Shown here one piece after another: positions 24,201 through 37,600 of a DNA stretch of 64,000 nt; the stretch's first letter is position 1; each line of letters starts with the position of its first letter. The notes beneath the pieces are model-generated. The model saw only the letters and a program-made list of their open reading frames with translations. It had not been told where the DNA came from and ran no database searches. Origin of the DNA: Stichopus chloronotus (Eukaryota; Echinodermata; Holothuroidea; Aspidochirotida; Stichopodidae). The stretch covers positions 17,615,009 through 17,679,008 of the forward strand of contig CM037838.1 of the NCBI GenBank assembly GCA_021234535.1, given 5' to 3'. The position numbers and the translations under genes are program-made.

Positions 24201-27200
24201 TCTCGACCTAATCCTATCTTGTGAATATTGTGTATTTTTTTTTTACTTGGAATTTCCCTTGACTTGCTGTTTCGGTGTGTCAGAAATGTCTGGTCATCCT
24301 AGTGACTGACTGACCCAGCTGAAACGATGGATCAATGTAACTTATGGTGATCAGGTGACTGTGCCCTCGTGGAAAGTACAGATTCACTTTTCATCTATTT
24401 TCATGATTGAGATTATCCCAGTTTCATTTCTTAGCGAAAAGAAAACAACCTACATGATACAAAGTGCGAATGGAAGCACAAAAAAAAAAAAGGAATGCAA
24501 TTTTGCCCATTCTGTTCACCATCCTTTGACAGATTGCATCTTTCTTTTACATTTTCTGTATAGAATGATTCCCACATCAGACAATGTGTAACCATCTCTC
24601 TGTGTTACTAGTTTATAGTTGTGATTAATTAACTTTCTGTGCACTTATTAATTGCGCTGATTTTGATAATCATTTGAAGATTACTAACTCTTGCACGGTT
24701 ATGTTTCCATATGATGATGTAACTCACTTGTGCTTTGCCATCAGTAGGAACACTTTCTTGTGTTTTTTTCATTCCGTTGTTGTGGTCGTGCAACCAATTT
24801 AAACTTGAGAAATGTTTTCGTTGTTTGAAGCACTGTAATTTTGACTTTCTATGAGATGAGGCTCATAATTTGAAGAACTGAGAGACCGTGACTGCTTCTT
24901 GCTTTTTTTTTTTCCTCCCGCTTTGACTTTCTGAAATGTTGGTGATAGAGATTCGTTGTGATAAACCATCAAGAACGAAGCAGCATTTTATCCTTTGAAG
25001 CGGAATCATTCATAACAGATGGTATAGTTTTAATTGTAACCATTCCTTTTGTCTCATAGTATATGGCTCATGCTGAAAATGTATTTGATGCCGCAGACAG
25101 GGATAAGGATGGACAGTTGAGCCAACATGAGTACCTGTGTGTCCACAACCCGTCCAACTCCCAAGAAACCGAGGTACGTAGTGACCACCGGAAAAAGAGT
25201 TTCTTAGATCTTCCTGTGAGGGAGAATTCAAAGATTTTTTTTTTCTTTATAACCAATAGTTGCCTCTCCAACCACAACCATACCTTGCTAATGAGAAAAA
25301 AAAGTATGTGGGTACTCGCCTAATTTGTGCATTATGCAATAACGTAGAGAAGGATGATTCATGAAATTTTGTCAATTGATAGCACCTATTTTGCATTTGT
25401 CTTTGCATTATATACTCAAAAGGAGTCACCAATTCTGAAGTATACCATGCTCTCTGAACTTCAACCCCCTCCCACCCAGCCTTACACCCTTGATTGTGTC
25501 AGTTTCTTCTGTAAAAAGCAGATGCCAAAATAGTCCGTTTTTGTCTTTTCAACTTTGCAGAAAGTTGAACTAGAATACATCATACAATTAATGGATCTCG
25601 ATAAAGATGGCGCCATCTCGTTTCAAGAATGGTTGGCAGAAGGGGATGAGGATGCTGACTTTGGTAAGTTGAGTTTGTGGTAGCATTTTACACTGAATCA
25701 AAGTCACTGGAAATCCTGGTTTTTAATGCCTCCTGTAAAAAAAAGAAAGTTTTGTGTACCTCGTTACCAGTTCCATCACCTTCGGTCACGTTCATCACCG
25801 CACGTTAATTCTATCCCAAGGGAATATCGCAGTCATGAAGGTTGCGCCATTGGAGTTCGCTCTCAAGTTATTTCAAGTTCAATTGCAATGGGGTACGAGC
25901 GTGCTCTTGCCCAACAGATATCTTAAACAGGAGATAGTCCACCACCAGTCCACTCTCGATTTTTTCATTGCCGTCATCAGATGAAAACGATGAAGAGGAG
26001 AAAGAATTCCTCGATGAGGAGAGACTAATATTTGAAGAAGAGGTCGACCACAACAGAGACGGCTATGCCAGGGGCTTCCAAGAATTAGTCAACATCATTC
26101 GTCCACAGTATCACTTCGAAGCCAAGGATGAGGTGAGTGCTTTTCTCTTAGAGAGAGGATGAGTCATCATGAACAACTTCTAACTGGATTACTTTCTGTT
26201 TGATGTCCTCTGAAGCGAGCAACCAGCTGTGTCCCCTGATTTGGGTTTAATAAAATTGTTCATAAAAATATCATTATTCGGAAAAAAATATTACTTTTAT
26301 AAAATAAAAAGTATTATTCATTAAAAATAATTTCACCAAATATTGTATATAAATGCAAATATCAGAGATTATGCCCATTGTCCTTAAATGTTTGACTTGC
26401 TACGTATATGAGCATGTGAATCTTCCCTCACAATAATTTTTTTTCAAAAAGTAAGTTTCTCGAAGACTGAAATTCAGTTAATGGTCGCTTAAGGTAGTGT
26501 GACATGCATCTCTAAAGAGCTGGCTTGTACTGTAATCAGAGCCATGTAATCTGAATTTCAGTTCGTTGGAATTGTGTTTCTATCTGCTACCATTTTTGAG
26601 GTATGACTATTCAGAGCTTGATGAAAGTGCAAATATGAAGATGTGGAGTGTTGCACAGTGTCAGTAGTTCTTTTGTTAGGACTGTATATATTATCTCTTA
26701 AAGGGAAATAGGGCGTTTGTTTGAGAGAAAACGTCCTATATTTTTTAAACCAATGTTTCTGGACTGTAGAATGATAAATTATTCAAAATAAAGAAGGACA
26801 GTAGTCTTCTGTTCCAGAAATAAGCTTCTGAAGGATAGAAATTCAGTTATTTCTTGCTCAACACTAATTTTTCCACCCAAACTTTTTAAAATTCAAATGA
26901 TGCATCTTTCGTTTCTCATCTTATGCATAATGTTTTGAGGAGATGAAGCTTTCAAATTGGTAGATGTTTATTGATGAGACTGAATGGTTTAAGAATGATT
27001 ACCGCTATTTTCTTTTGTATGTCATGTTGGTGTATTCAAAACGCCCTATTTCCCTTTAAGTATTTAATCACTGGATTTCACATTTGTAAGCAGTACCAAT
27101 ATTTGTCAAGAAGAATATACAGGCATCCAAAACGAATCCCTCTGGACATGTAAATTTTCAGTTGTCCTTGAAACAAAGGTTAAAGTAAACAAAGGGTAAC

Positions 27201-27757
27201 ATACACATCTCAAGTGGGTCCATCTCTTGACATCATAGATTTGCATAATTTGTTCTCTCAATCCTTCAAAAATTCAAATGTTGCATCTGTTACTCATCTC
27301 ATGCATAATGTTTTGGGAAAATGAAGTCGTCACACTCACGTGTTTATCGGTGAGACTTAATGGCTTAGCAATGACAAAAGTTGTTTTCTTTGCATGCTAT
27401 GTTGGTGCATTTCCAAATTTTATTATTCCCTCTAAAATGTTGCCTTGGAAAGGCATTTGGCACAATCTTTTTCATACACACATTTTTTTCACACACCCAT
27501 CTTCCTATCTCTTTCATCTTCTCCACTTACAGAGAAAGGTGCCTCTGTGACAAAGTTCAACCACAGAACTTAGGAAACTTTTCAAACCACTTTTTTTTTT
27601 CTTTTATATTTTTGGACAGGCTGAACATTTAATCGAACTGGCTGATGTGGACACAAATGATGAGCTCACTTATCAAGAGATCCTAGACAGATTAGACTTG
27701 TTTGCTGGAAGCATAGAGACCCACAAGGGGATCTTCCACCATGAGGATGAGCTCTAA
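21068..27757 (+). CDS. CREC-family EF-hand protein (reticulocalbin/calumenin-like), 7 exons
   Basis: Seven coding exons join in phase: 21068-21232, 21952-22057, 23834-24009, 25060-25173, 25561-25663, 25981-26132, 27620-27757. They give 317 residues, a usual CREC length. Residues 1-20 form a signal peptide (MMYRASLLCMTLVFTHSYSA). Six EF-hand loops start near residues 81, 117, 162, 199, 244 and 281. The C-terminus HEDEL resembles an HDEL/KDEL retrieval signal. CREC proteins are low-affinity calcium binders and chaperone regulators of the ER and secretory pathway. The HxxFDHTAFLG segment before EF1 fits the calumenin/reticulocalbin group. I cannot separate reticulocalbin from calumenin orthology. 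The frame is open upstream of 21068 within the exon, but the signal peptide favours this ATG. Confidence 0.88.
21952..22057 (+). other. CREC gene exon 2 (EF-hand 1)
   Basis: Acceptor TTTACAG, donor GTGAGT. Encodes residues 56-90 plus one base. The helix AKEQLAKIIAKV leads into a canonical loop starting DYNKDG at residue 81, completed by exon 3. Confidence 0.85.
23834..24009 (+). other. CREC gene exon 3 (EF-hand 2)
   Basis: Acceptor GAAACAG, donor GTTGGT (weak beyond GT). Encodes residues 91-149. The loop DKDKNSLVSKEE at 117 has S where the conserved loop glycine is usual. Confidence 0.85.
25060..25173 (+). other. CREC gene exon 4 (EF-hand 3)
   Basis: Acceptor CTCATAG, donor GTACGT, phase 0 at both ends. 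Encodes residues 150-187 with a fully canonical loop DRDKDGQLSQHE at 162. Confidence 0.85.
25561..25663 (+). other. CREC gene exon 5 (EF-hand 4)
   Basis: Acceptor TTTGCAG, donor GTAAGT. Encodes residues 188-221 plus one base, with loop DLDKDGAISFQE at 199 followed by the tryptophan common in this family (EWL). Confidence 0.85.
25981..26132 (+). other. CREC gene exon 6 (EF-hand 5, degenerate)
   Basis: Acceptor CATCAG, donor GTGAGT. Encodes residues 222-272: a strongly acidic stretch, then loop DHNRDGYARGFQ at 244. Q sits at the loop position that normally holds the bidentate glutamate, so calcium binding is probably weak. Confidence 0.85.
26702..27055. mobile_element. TTAA-flanked MITE (piggyBac-like ends)
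   Basis: Perfect inverted repeats, AGGGAAATAGGGCGTTT at 26702-26718 and its reverse complement at 27039-27055, are bordered by TTAA on both sides (26698-26701 and 27056-27059). TTAA duplication is the signature of piggyBac-type insertion. The 354-base body has no coding frame, so it is a non-autonomous copy inside intron 6 of the CREC gene. Confidence 0.75.
27240..27440. repeat. Diverged partial duplicate of the neighbouring MITE body
   Basis: Shares a series of blocks with 26880-27040 in the same order and orientation (AATTCAAATG-TGCATCT, TCATGCATAATGTTTTG, GAGACTTAATGG, CTATGTTGGTGCATT). Terminal repeats are not preserved. Confidence 0.6.
27620..27757 (+). other. CREC gene exon 7 (EF-hand 6, HEDEL end)
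   Basis: Acceptor TTGGACAG. Encodes residues 273-317 and stop TAA 27755-27757. Loop DVDTNDELTYQE at 281 lacks the central glycine. The protein ends HHEDEL, an ER-retrieval-like tail. Confidence 0.85.
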
Positions 27758-28160
27758 AAATCTGGACAGAGTGAGCAGTAAACCCCGGGCAACTGACAGG
27801 TTTTGATCTCCTGCTTGGAGAGAAGTACCAACCCAGGGGAGGTCATGTTTTTATGGGGCAATATGAGAATAGTCATTGTGTGACATTTAGCTAGTTCTGC
27901 ATCTGGTACCCCCCCAGTACTCAATGTTTTTCTACCTTTAATAATGTGTAATCCTATTGAGGTATGTATTTGTGGATGTTATATAAAACTGGAAAACGTC
28001 CCTGACACCTGCTGCAGCCTGACACCAGCGTCTTGTATTTCCGAAGAAGTGTTTGTATCATAGTGAATATCGTCTTTCATGATTTATATATCTGCTTCTT
28101 GTGACAGGGTTTGCATTCCTTTTGAATAGATTGTAATAAATTTAAGATAGTGATGTAAGT
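27758..28160 (+). other. CREC gene 3' untranslated region with AATAAA
   Basis: AT-rich sequence after the stop codon with a canonical AATAAA at 28135-28140. The exact end is inferred. Confidence 0.5.
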
Positions 28161-31100
28161 GATGCTTTGATGGGGGGTCCAGAAGTCACAAATACACTCT
28201 TCAAGTAATGTGCTTAAATGATACAGGTTTCCGACAGTCATGGAAAACCTGGAAAAGTCATGGAATATGAGAAAATTCAGGGAAATTCTCTATTCTGAAA
28301 GTTTTCACAAAGTAACATTGTTTCTATCTCATTTCTTATTTCAGATATGTATTCTCACAAAAAGTGTATTCTTGTAATATCATTTCTTTTTTAAATTTTC
28401 TTCACATCATATTGCATTGGATCTTGCTGTAGTTGAGAGCCTCATGTAAGGCCTCAGTCAGGTCATGGAATGGCTTTGTTTGATTGTGGGAAAGTCTTGG
28501 GAAAGTTGTGAAACTGATTCCCTGGGAAGTGTAGGAATCCCGATGTTATATTGACTGCATTGCTGAACTGCTCAATGTTATCATTTAAAAGTATTCTTCA
28601 TTTTGTCAATCTGATGAAGAGATTTTACAACTTCTGTCAAAGTTTGGAAAAAGAATGAGGTTGGTATTCTCCCTGACTTACGGACATCTAACTAATGGCT
28701 ATGACGCATTTTTATACTCACGGTCTTAGAGGGTTGTAATCCCAGAGGATTTCAGGTGGAACCCATAGTGTTTTGTCAGAGGATGTAAGAACACCACCCT
28801 GGGAGAGGGGTCTAAGGGGAACTGGTCCTTTTCAGACAGGTTTTTTTTTTTTGCAATATTTGTAGTGAATAGTGATGGTTTGAGACTCTGCATGAATGTT
28901 TCATTTTCCATCAAATGACCAGATAAAAATGTCGATTGAAGAGATTTTGTAACTTCTGTGAAATTTTCATCAAATTTTGTGCCGACTGGAATCAGTTTCG
29001 GCTATTTGCTCTCCTTCCCCATCGGCATGCATCAGGTTCAGGTGACGGTAGCTGGTTGACTTTGCTCTAAGAATGCTGCATCGTTGCATGGTATCTTTTC
29101 TTACTTTATTCACTGGGAAAGTGGGGCATAACATATTTAATATCTTTTTGCAATCCACCCTGTTTACAGCCTGATGCTCAACTGGAATGTGTCTTGAAAG
29201 TATGAATTGAGATTTGGGAGAATGTCGGTGTATTACTACTTTAAGTAGTCTTCTAGAAGACTTAGTAACCTCAGTAGTGATTTTTACATTTTGATGCACT
29301 TTTTAAATAAATCATGCAAGACTTGTTTCCATGCAGTAGTAACTATGGCAACTTATATACACAGACAGCGATTTTTATTCATTCAAATGGATTCTCCTCT
29401 TCCTTGTGCCAGGCAACGAAAGAGTCATTGCTTCTCAGTATTCGCTTTTCTTGTGTTCTATTCTCCTCGCCAATCTTTGTATGGAATTCCCATCTGTATA
29501 TTTTCGTTACAAAAAGAAATATATAAATTTTAGTGTGATTCTATTCATTGTACAGTGATACTTACAACGAAAATGCAATTTTTCAAGCTATTTGACAGTA
29601 CTTACTACATTTCTCCCATTTTGCTGCTTTTTGTTTTCCAGTGGCAAAGTACTTTGAAAAGATCTCCCTCCACTATTTGTACAATCTTGTTGAACGAGGG
29701 ATTTTGCGGGACTAGATTTCTTCCAGCTGTTAAAGTGTTAGAGCTTACAAAAAAATATGAAACTGCATGCAATTGTCAGCAATTTAGAAACATTACTGAA
29801 GTTTTAACACATGCACAATTTTCTGAGGCTGACGTTGATGACAGGGTTTTCATCTTTTTAATACATTTGAAACAGCTTTGGTAAATAATTAAGGTCTTGG
29901 GATTAAAAAGGTCATGTCCAGTTGGACAGCTCAGACAGATAATTGTTTTTTGGAATTTTTTTGTTGTGATTTGTTTTGCAGCCATTTCTTGTCCATGTGG
30001 CATATTTGTTGATTTTTCACACAGCTCCACTTGCGCTCCCTCCTCCCATCTCATGTCTATTTGGAAGCAAGTCAAAGAGGAAACCAGATTAATTTCTTCG
30101 ATCAGATATAGCATTTCTGATGGGGGGGGGGGTGCTTGGGTAACTTTGGAATGTTTGATGTCAGAGGGTTTCAGTTTCAAAGAACGGTTAGCTCAAGTCT
30201 CCTTAACCTTGTTGTACTTGACTAGCAGCATTGTTCACTCTAAACAAATACTGACTAAAGGTTGATTATATGTCATTCACATTTGCAGGTGTAAAAATCT
30301 ATTTACATATCAGGTTTTGTAACAGATGCAGAGGAATTTCAGTGAACACCTTCCCACAAACTGTTTTGTGGTCTATCGATCATTAATAGGATTTCAAGCC
30401 GAGTTCAGACTTTGATAACAAACACCATTAACCTGTAAAGTATGAAAGGAACTTTAAAGCAAAACTTGCAAGACAGATGGTTGTGTTATATTTCATGTTT
30501 TGGGCTTTTTTTTTTATAACTGTTACAGGGTTCCATTACTGGGTTTTATCTTTTGTAAAATAAGGAATCAATCATGTGACCACAAAATGTTGTGGAATGG
30601 ACATTTGTAGAAACCTGTTTACCATTACAGCAATTTTCTCCAACAGAAGGGTATACAGTTTGTTATACAACTTGACATCACCATCTTGTGTAACCTTTAT
30701 TTTGTTCATATTTCCCTCCATAAGAAGACCTCTCTCTCTGATAGTGTGATTCTTTGTTGCAATATGGTAGCAAAACTCATAAAGAGAGCTCACTGGTGGA
30801 TCACTGAGGGAGTAGAGAATGGAGGCCACAACCCCCACCCAAAGTTGGTCCCAAAAATGTTTACAGAATCATACCAAGGAAAGCAAAGCTTTTGAGGAGA
30901 GAAAAAAAATGTGCACTTTGATTGCAGAAAATCACATAATAAGGCAATCAGTTATATAATGCTTCATAATGGGATGCTGCCCTTCTTGTAACCCCTTCTC
31001 CACCAGTTTTGTCCCAACCAAACAAAGGACTGGGATTTACCTGTGGACAGCTGCACAGTATATTGCTTACAGAATACTCAGTTTCCCTTTCTACAGTCGG

Positions 31101-32613
31101 ACAAAAATATTGTCCGAAGTATGTAATGAAAGAAAACTAGGCAACAGGTGTCCCACATTGACCAATTTTATTGACATATACCATTGGATGATTTTTTTTG
31201 AGAGAGATATGATTGGCTAAAGAGACAGATTATACAAAACAAAAAAAAATAGTGATTTGATTCTCCAAATAAAAGTGCAAAATTATACTAGCTGGTTTCT
31301 GACTCTGCAAACCAAGTTGGATCATATTACCACTAACCGATGCTTAGCACGTCTGGAGCAAGACGACAGTTCCTGAAGAAATTCACTGACTTGTCCTGAC
31401 ATTAACATGTGTTCTGATTCTGGCATTTGCCTGGTAAAAGTGAATCTTGGAAATTAACATTGTGAAAAGTATTCAAACAAACTTTAGTACTGTTCTTATA
31501 TTCCAGACTGTTAACAAGTTACAAACATGGAAAAGCAGATTGGTAGGTTTTGAATGGTCCTCCAAAGCAGGAGTTATTCATGATCAGCGGCAGGGTGGGT
31601 GCATTCCTCCTGTGGGGCATAGAGTCACATGACACCCATCAACAATTACATGAAAGCTAAAATACGAAAACTCTCTCTAAGCAGAGGGTCACCATCCGAG
31701 TTGGTGCTGAGTCTGCCAGAAAATTTTTTGATAGTAATGACCCATTGTAGATTGCCAGAAATTGCCTTTGCAGGTGCCCTTTCACCCTTGTGCTGCCCTC
31801 AAAAACTTCCTTTGGGGGTTGTTCTCCCCCCCCCCCCCCCCCGGCCACTATGCCATTCTTCATGATGAAAAAATGATGTGCTGTCATTGTGGAGAGTAGC
31901 AGGCTACCATGTGGACCGATAAATATAATGAAAAGCAAAGCTGGAACTCTTACAGAATATATACATCACCGACATAAGTCAAAAAAAATTTCGAAAGGAA
32001 GCAGTTTCATAATGACTTCAAGTAACTATTTTTTAGATGAAAATAAATGAAAACAGAGACCTGATGTAATTGAGTACTGCCAAACTAGCAACCTCATTAC
32101 AATACTACATTTAGCATTATACGAGCTCTAAACATAAAATGCATGGACTGACTTGCAAAGCAATCTGTCAGATTGGAAGCCTCTTCTTGATTTTTACACA
32201 TACATGTACGTCAACCATTTTTGGTTGTATCATAAAGTTAGCGTGTAGGAGAAGGGTACCATAGCCTTCTTGTTGCAATTAGGATCTTTCTGAGTCAAAG
32301 TTTTCTACACAAATTTTGCTGTAATATGGTTTTTGTAACTAAATATTGTATGTACTTCTCCATGTTGTTCATACCAGTATTATGTCATCCTGTAGTGAAC
32401 TGGCCGTTTTTATGAAGAACACCAAATAGATAATTATTTGTCTTCTATTGTTGACATAACTGAAGGACGATACAAACAATTACTGTACCACTTCTAACAG
32501 GTGACCTTTGCTTCAGAAAGTTACCACCCATCAGTCAACTGGGAGTAGATTTGTTTGTATGACATGATTTTGCTCATCTCGAACAATGAGACAACTATTA
32601 AAAGGATTGGCTT
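28161..32613. other. Intergenic between convergent genes, no gene recognised
   Basis: Several overlapping frames of about 90-134 codons (29555-30265) have no splice partners, no domain and low-complexity stretches. C run at 31828-31842, G run at 30122-30131. Nothing else supported. Confidence 0.45.
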
Positions 32614-32617
32614 TTAA

Positions 32618-32987
32618 AGAGGCTCATTGAGTTGATATCAATAAAGATTGATGTGATTGTGAAGGTTATAAAGATATGACAATACTTACACTCAGCATGA
32701 CTAGTCAAGTTTCACATCCAATAGTTACAAAAAGTGTCAAGATTTTCGAATTTTTGACCGTTGCTTGTACTGGGTGTGTGCATATAAATACAGTACAAAT
32801 ATGAAAAATGTCTGGTCAGAAAGTTCCAGAAACCAAATTAAATCATTAATTACTCACTCATTAATGGTCTATTGTATGTGAAACATTGAGATTGTACTAG
32901 TTTGACAATTTGGCATTAGCATGTGAAGGAAACTTGACAGGTTTAGAAAAATTTAGTGAATATCATGAAACAACTCAATGAGCCTCT
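32618..32987. mobile_element. TTAA-flanked MITE, second family
   Basis: Perfect inverted ends AGAGGCTCATTGAGTTG (32618-32634) and complement (32971-32987) lie between TTAA at 32614-32617 and 32988-32991. Body of 370 bases, no coding frame. Terminal sequence differs from the 26702 element. Confidence 0.75.
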
Positions 32988-33943
32988 TTAAAGGAAATTA
33001 ATGTATCACAAAACTTAGGAATATTTTACTCTATTTATTGGTAAAAAAAAAACACATCTTAATAGCATGTTCCATTCAGAAGTTGTGACTCTTTAAAGAA
33101 ATACATATTTCAAAATGATATTTATTGCATTATGAAAAGTTTGCAATATTAAGACCCAAGCATAATTATGCGAATGCCCTTCGTATTTCTTTATAAACTT
33201 GACTGTTAAAAAGAGACGTTAGACCAGTTTAAGAGCTGTGACCTCAATTGTGACGATATTCTAAGGTAAATATACAACATACACAACTCAACATTTTCGC
33301 TGTCAAATTTCAACTTTAAATAAGGGCTTCAATTAAAAAAAAAAAAAAAAAATTCTTGCAACAAACTGCAACTGTTACGTGGCATTTTGGTAAACTTTAA
33401 GGAAACTGGAAATATTTCTTGACCCGAGAATTCCTTCAAACAGCAGTATCTTGAGTTAGGGAACAAAATATTGGCATGGCGTTTCAAATGCCTGCTCTTT
33501 CATTTTAGAATTCCATTCCATTATCAGTTAAACATGCCTTGAAAAAATTCAGCCCTGTTCTTGTGATGGTTTCATTGAATACAGCCTCTTGAAAGAATGG
33601 CACTTCCGCACCTACGGTGAGTAGTATTACACAAACAAACAATCATGTGACTACACTGAACACTGGCTAAGAAGGACAGCAGTTTGGTTAATACTGTAAA
33701 ATCTAGAAAAAAAAAGCTTTTAAAATATATATAAATTTTATACATTCAAAAAGGTTCAATAAAGTACAAAGAAACAAAATTGTAGTTATATTCCATTGTG
33801 ACATCAAAAACCTGATAGAGAACGAGATTGGTCAGAACATAAAATGAATGGTGAAAACCAGCCCAGAAACAACAAAAAAATCAATCCATCACCGGAGTAT
33901 TATTGCATTTGTGATCTTGAGAGAAAGATGCTTGAGAAAGATA

Positions 33944-34651
33944 TCATTTGTAGCAAGACAGAGATAACACTCGGTTGCCTTCAGCATCTGCTGATATCTC
34001 CGTTCTTCCATCTTCCAAGCCTTTCTCTAGCAAGCACAGCTGGACAGCCGTGACATTCTCGCAAGACAAGCCCGGTAGGAATGCAACCGCAAACTCAGAG
34101 TGACGAGACAAGGCAAACTTGGCTTTCAGTATCCCAGCTGCTGATGATAAGGTGCCACCTCCCAGGGGAGATTTGTCCAGTTTGGTCTGATAAAATTTCA
34201 CCATCTCATCAAAGTTTTCCTTCTTTTTCACCAGTCTAGTGATCTGCACCCCTGAACTTGCTGCCCCCATCTGCAAACCGATCATAGGCAACGGAATCTT
34301 GGTGTTGACGAAGTAATCTGTATCAAACCCTATCTCTTCTTGGAGAGGCTCCGGTAAGGAAACCTGTCTCCATGGTAGGGACGATAAGGCATCTTTGGTC
34401 TTTGCTGCGAGGCTCTGCACCTGTGCCGTGAACATCAACGTGATGGCGACGGATGGTACACTCCCTACCGAGGAGTTTGTTCATGGACTCCGTCTGCGGT
34501 TTCATGTCCCTTTTCTCCAAGATCGTGCAGTGAGTGAAGGCCCCAGAAAACGAGGATACCACGGAATTGAGGGAAGCTTGCGAGGCTTTTCCCTCATCAG
34601 CGGGTGATAGAATCTCTAGAAAGCACTGGGGTGTGTTGATGAAAGACGCTC
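33944..34651 (-). other. FAM124-like gene, last exon D
   Basis: Acceptor TGCACTCAG. The first frame runs to about 34470 (INTPQCFLEILSPADEG...MNKLLG). The second frame covers the FAM124 core to the stop at 33944. They overlap around a GGG triplet near 34465, consistent with one extra base. Confidence 0.6.
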
Positions 34652-37600
34652 CTGAGTGCAAAGTAATATAATATGAGTCAGATGGGTTCAAACACTAGCA
34701 CTTCAGTCCTGAGATACTGAAGACGTGATGAAGTTATATCACACAGAAGATTTACATTTACCTGACAAAAAGCAATCATCTGAATTGTTCTACTACAGTA
34801 CAAGATCGACTAACATACGTTCCTCCTCCTTATCTGTGGCGAATTAGCCCATGTATGTCAATACTGTGTACAGTAGATGGGTGGAAGTTTCCAGTTGTAG
34901 CTGACGACACCCTGCAAACCTGACAGTAACTGCTGCCTAACATACATAATGGAGTACCTTCATTCACTGACCAACCTCTGTACAGTAGATCATACTGAGA
35001 GTTTCTCTGTCCTACTAAAACTACAGAACATTTGCCTTGGTACCACTGACTTGTTTTGGCAACCAATACTTATGTATATGCTCTGAAATAGGCTTGTAGG
35101 CCACCAATATTTTTTGAGTTGGACCCATGGTTTGAAAAGTAGAATAAGCTAGTCATAGGTCCTACTTACTACTATTTAGTTTCCGTGACATCATAACTGC
35201 CACCCACACTTTCATGATTTTTTATTTTGAGCAATATATAGACAATGTACCTGTAGAGTCCAACTGAGTAATGGTGGGTTAGAATTGGTCTTCCTGCTGA
35301 TAATCTAAGTCATCAGATACAGGTTCTAATTTACAAACCTTGCAAAAGAACATTACATAACTGAAACTATTAACCACACAAAACAGGAAATTCAAATACG
35401 TTTTTTCGTCGTGACTCTGAGGAATGTGGAATCAAGTCAAGACTCCTGATTGGCTAAAGCATCATGACTCTGAAGAAGAGTCACATGACCCACGCAAACC
35501 CACTCAGAAACAGATAACCCACCCAAGCCCACTTCGAGACAGATGCATTGCCAATGGGTTGATGGGATCAATAGGTATGAGAACAGCATTGACTTTATCA
35601 GCATCAGTCAAGATAAACCGTGAATGTGAGAGAATGAAGGATTTCCTTCCCCATCTTGCATTGCGGCAATGATAACGATATTGGAAATCAAAGACATGGT
35701 TATAATGAGAAACACAACTATTCACTCATTTGTTGACTCTTCCATTAGTTACCCATCATCTCCCTATTATGACCCCCCAAAAAAAGACCAGAGACCATGG
35801 TAAGCTGACCATCCTCTGAGACGACAATTGGGAAGGGTCAGTGCCCACCACTTAGGGTCGCGACAACTTCATACCCCCACCAAATGTATTGACAAGGGTC
35901 CAGTAGTCTACACATTCTTTCCATCAATTCCAACACTTTTCTGACATGAAGGATACCCACCTTTGATATGTAGTACGCCAGGGCCGACAGAGTCAAATTT
36001 CCCCTGAATGAAGTTGTCTCCAAAGGTCTTGAAATCATCCATGGATTTGATGCTCAGTAATATCTCTTTACCTCCCCATCTGAGGAATGAGATCAATAGA
36101 GACAGGTGATGTCGCTGCCAGAGATGATACATACAGCATATTTGAACAACAAGGGAATAATCAGCAAAGTTGTCTAAGAGATGTTGATGAAGTTGCCATA
36201 AAAATGGAAACCAGAAAAACTTACAGTAAAGGACATTTTGGCCTTCTCCCATGACCTACAGTAATAGGATAATGTTAATACAACAAAACAGAGTGGGCTT
36301 GGTTGTCCATGTGATAAAGGCCAACATTAGTGTATCATTGAAAAAAAGCTACAGTAACTTGACAGAAATCTACAGAATATCATATGCTGTAGCAGGGATC
36401 GAAATAGGCTTGACGAAGAGCACAGCCAAAATGAGCCAAAAAGGCTGTACATTTATGTTATTTCAAAGGACATTTACTGAGGAGCAGCACAGCCATAACT
36501 ATCGGTGCAGTTGGTTAATATGAGTCCTGCTTACTGTAAGTCATAGGTGCAAGTCACTGCCAAATACAGTACACATACGGTACATGAGTAACCCTAGAGA
36601 GCTAAACCCTGGGCATGAAGAAGAGTAAATGGGTGAAAATAATGCTGCAGTCACTGTTTCATTCATTTTTTCCATTAAACAGTTGAAAGGAATCTTCATG
36701 GCTTTGAGCAAAAGAGCAAAAAAAAAAAAAGAAGTAGTGAACTCTTCAGTAAATAGTGAATTACATCATCAGCATGTAATGCATGTCATCAAATATCGCC
36801 CATTATGTAGAAACACACCTGAATGAAGCATTGTGGTATCCAACTGAACGATAACAAGTCATCACTTCCAATAAAACAAATCCTCTGAACGCTTAACGAC
36901 AAAAGAATAAAATTTTTATGTGTGGACGACTCTGCATCAACACATATACAATCAATAGTGTAGTACAGTATCTAACACATGTTAAGAAAACAATCATACC
37001 AGGGTGACTTGTTCAATTGTTGCTCACAAAGAACAACTTTACAAGAGTACAAATTGTACCTCCTTTACAGTTTGGTAGGGAAGCTTTCCATATTATGACT
37101 AAGGATTTAATGAATATGTCAAAAAGACATGCAGCACGGAGTTTACAAGAGAAACTTAGTCATCTGAGCTGACCCCTCAGTAAGGAAATGTGGAATTCTT
37201 TGGCATGAATCTTTCTTGAGTACCAACTGTCATGAATGCTACACACCATTATTAACTTTTCCAATCTGTGCCCATGGCACAATCATTCACAGCATTCTCC
37301 AGCATTACACCTCCCCGCTCTCAGCAAGGAGGTTTTACAAGGAGGTTTTCCTTGTAAAGCCTCCGTTGCTCTCAGTGTCATGCACACTAAGCCACTGTCA
37401 GTTTGTAATGATGTCCTTGACAGGGTAAAAGCTTCGCTGAAGCATGTTCAAGTCTTGGCACATTCTTTCACAATTTAATTGAGACTGACCTCAAACACTG
37501 GTATCTTCCTGCTCCCAGGTCTGCATCAACTTTGGCCTGTATGTGTTTCACATCAGCTTCAGGTGAGAGTTTCATCTTTGAAAGAGACCAGTGCCAAAAG

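Noticed and set aside
29555..30265. Overlapping frames of 109-134 codons on both strands
   Set aside because: No acceptor/donor agreement, low-complexity stretches, no motif; expected by chance in AT-rich DNA.
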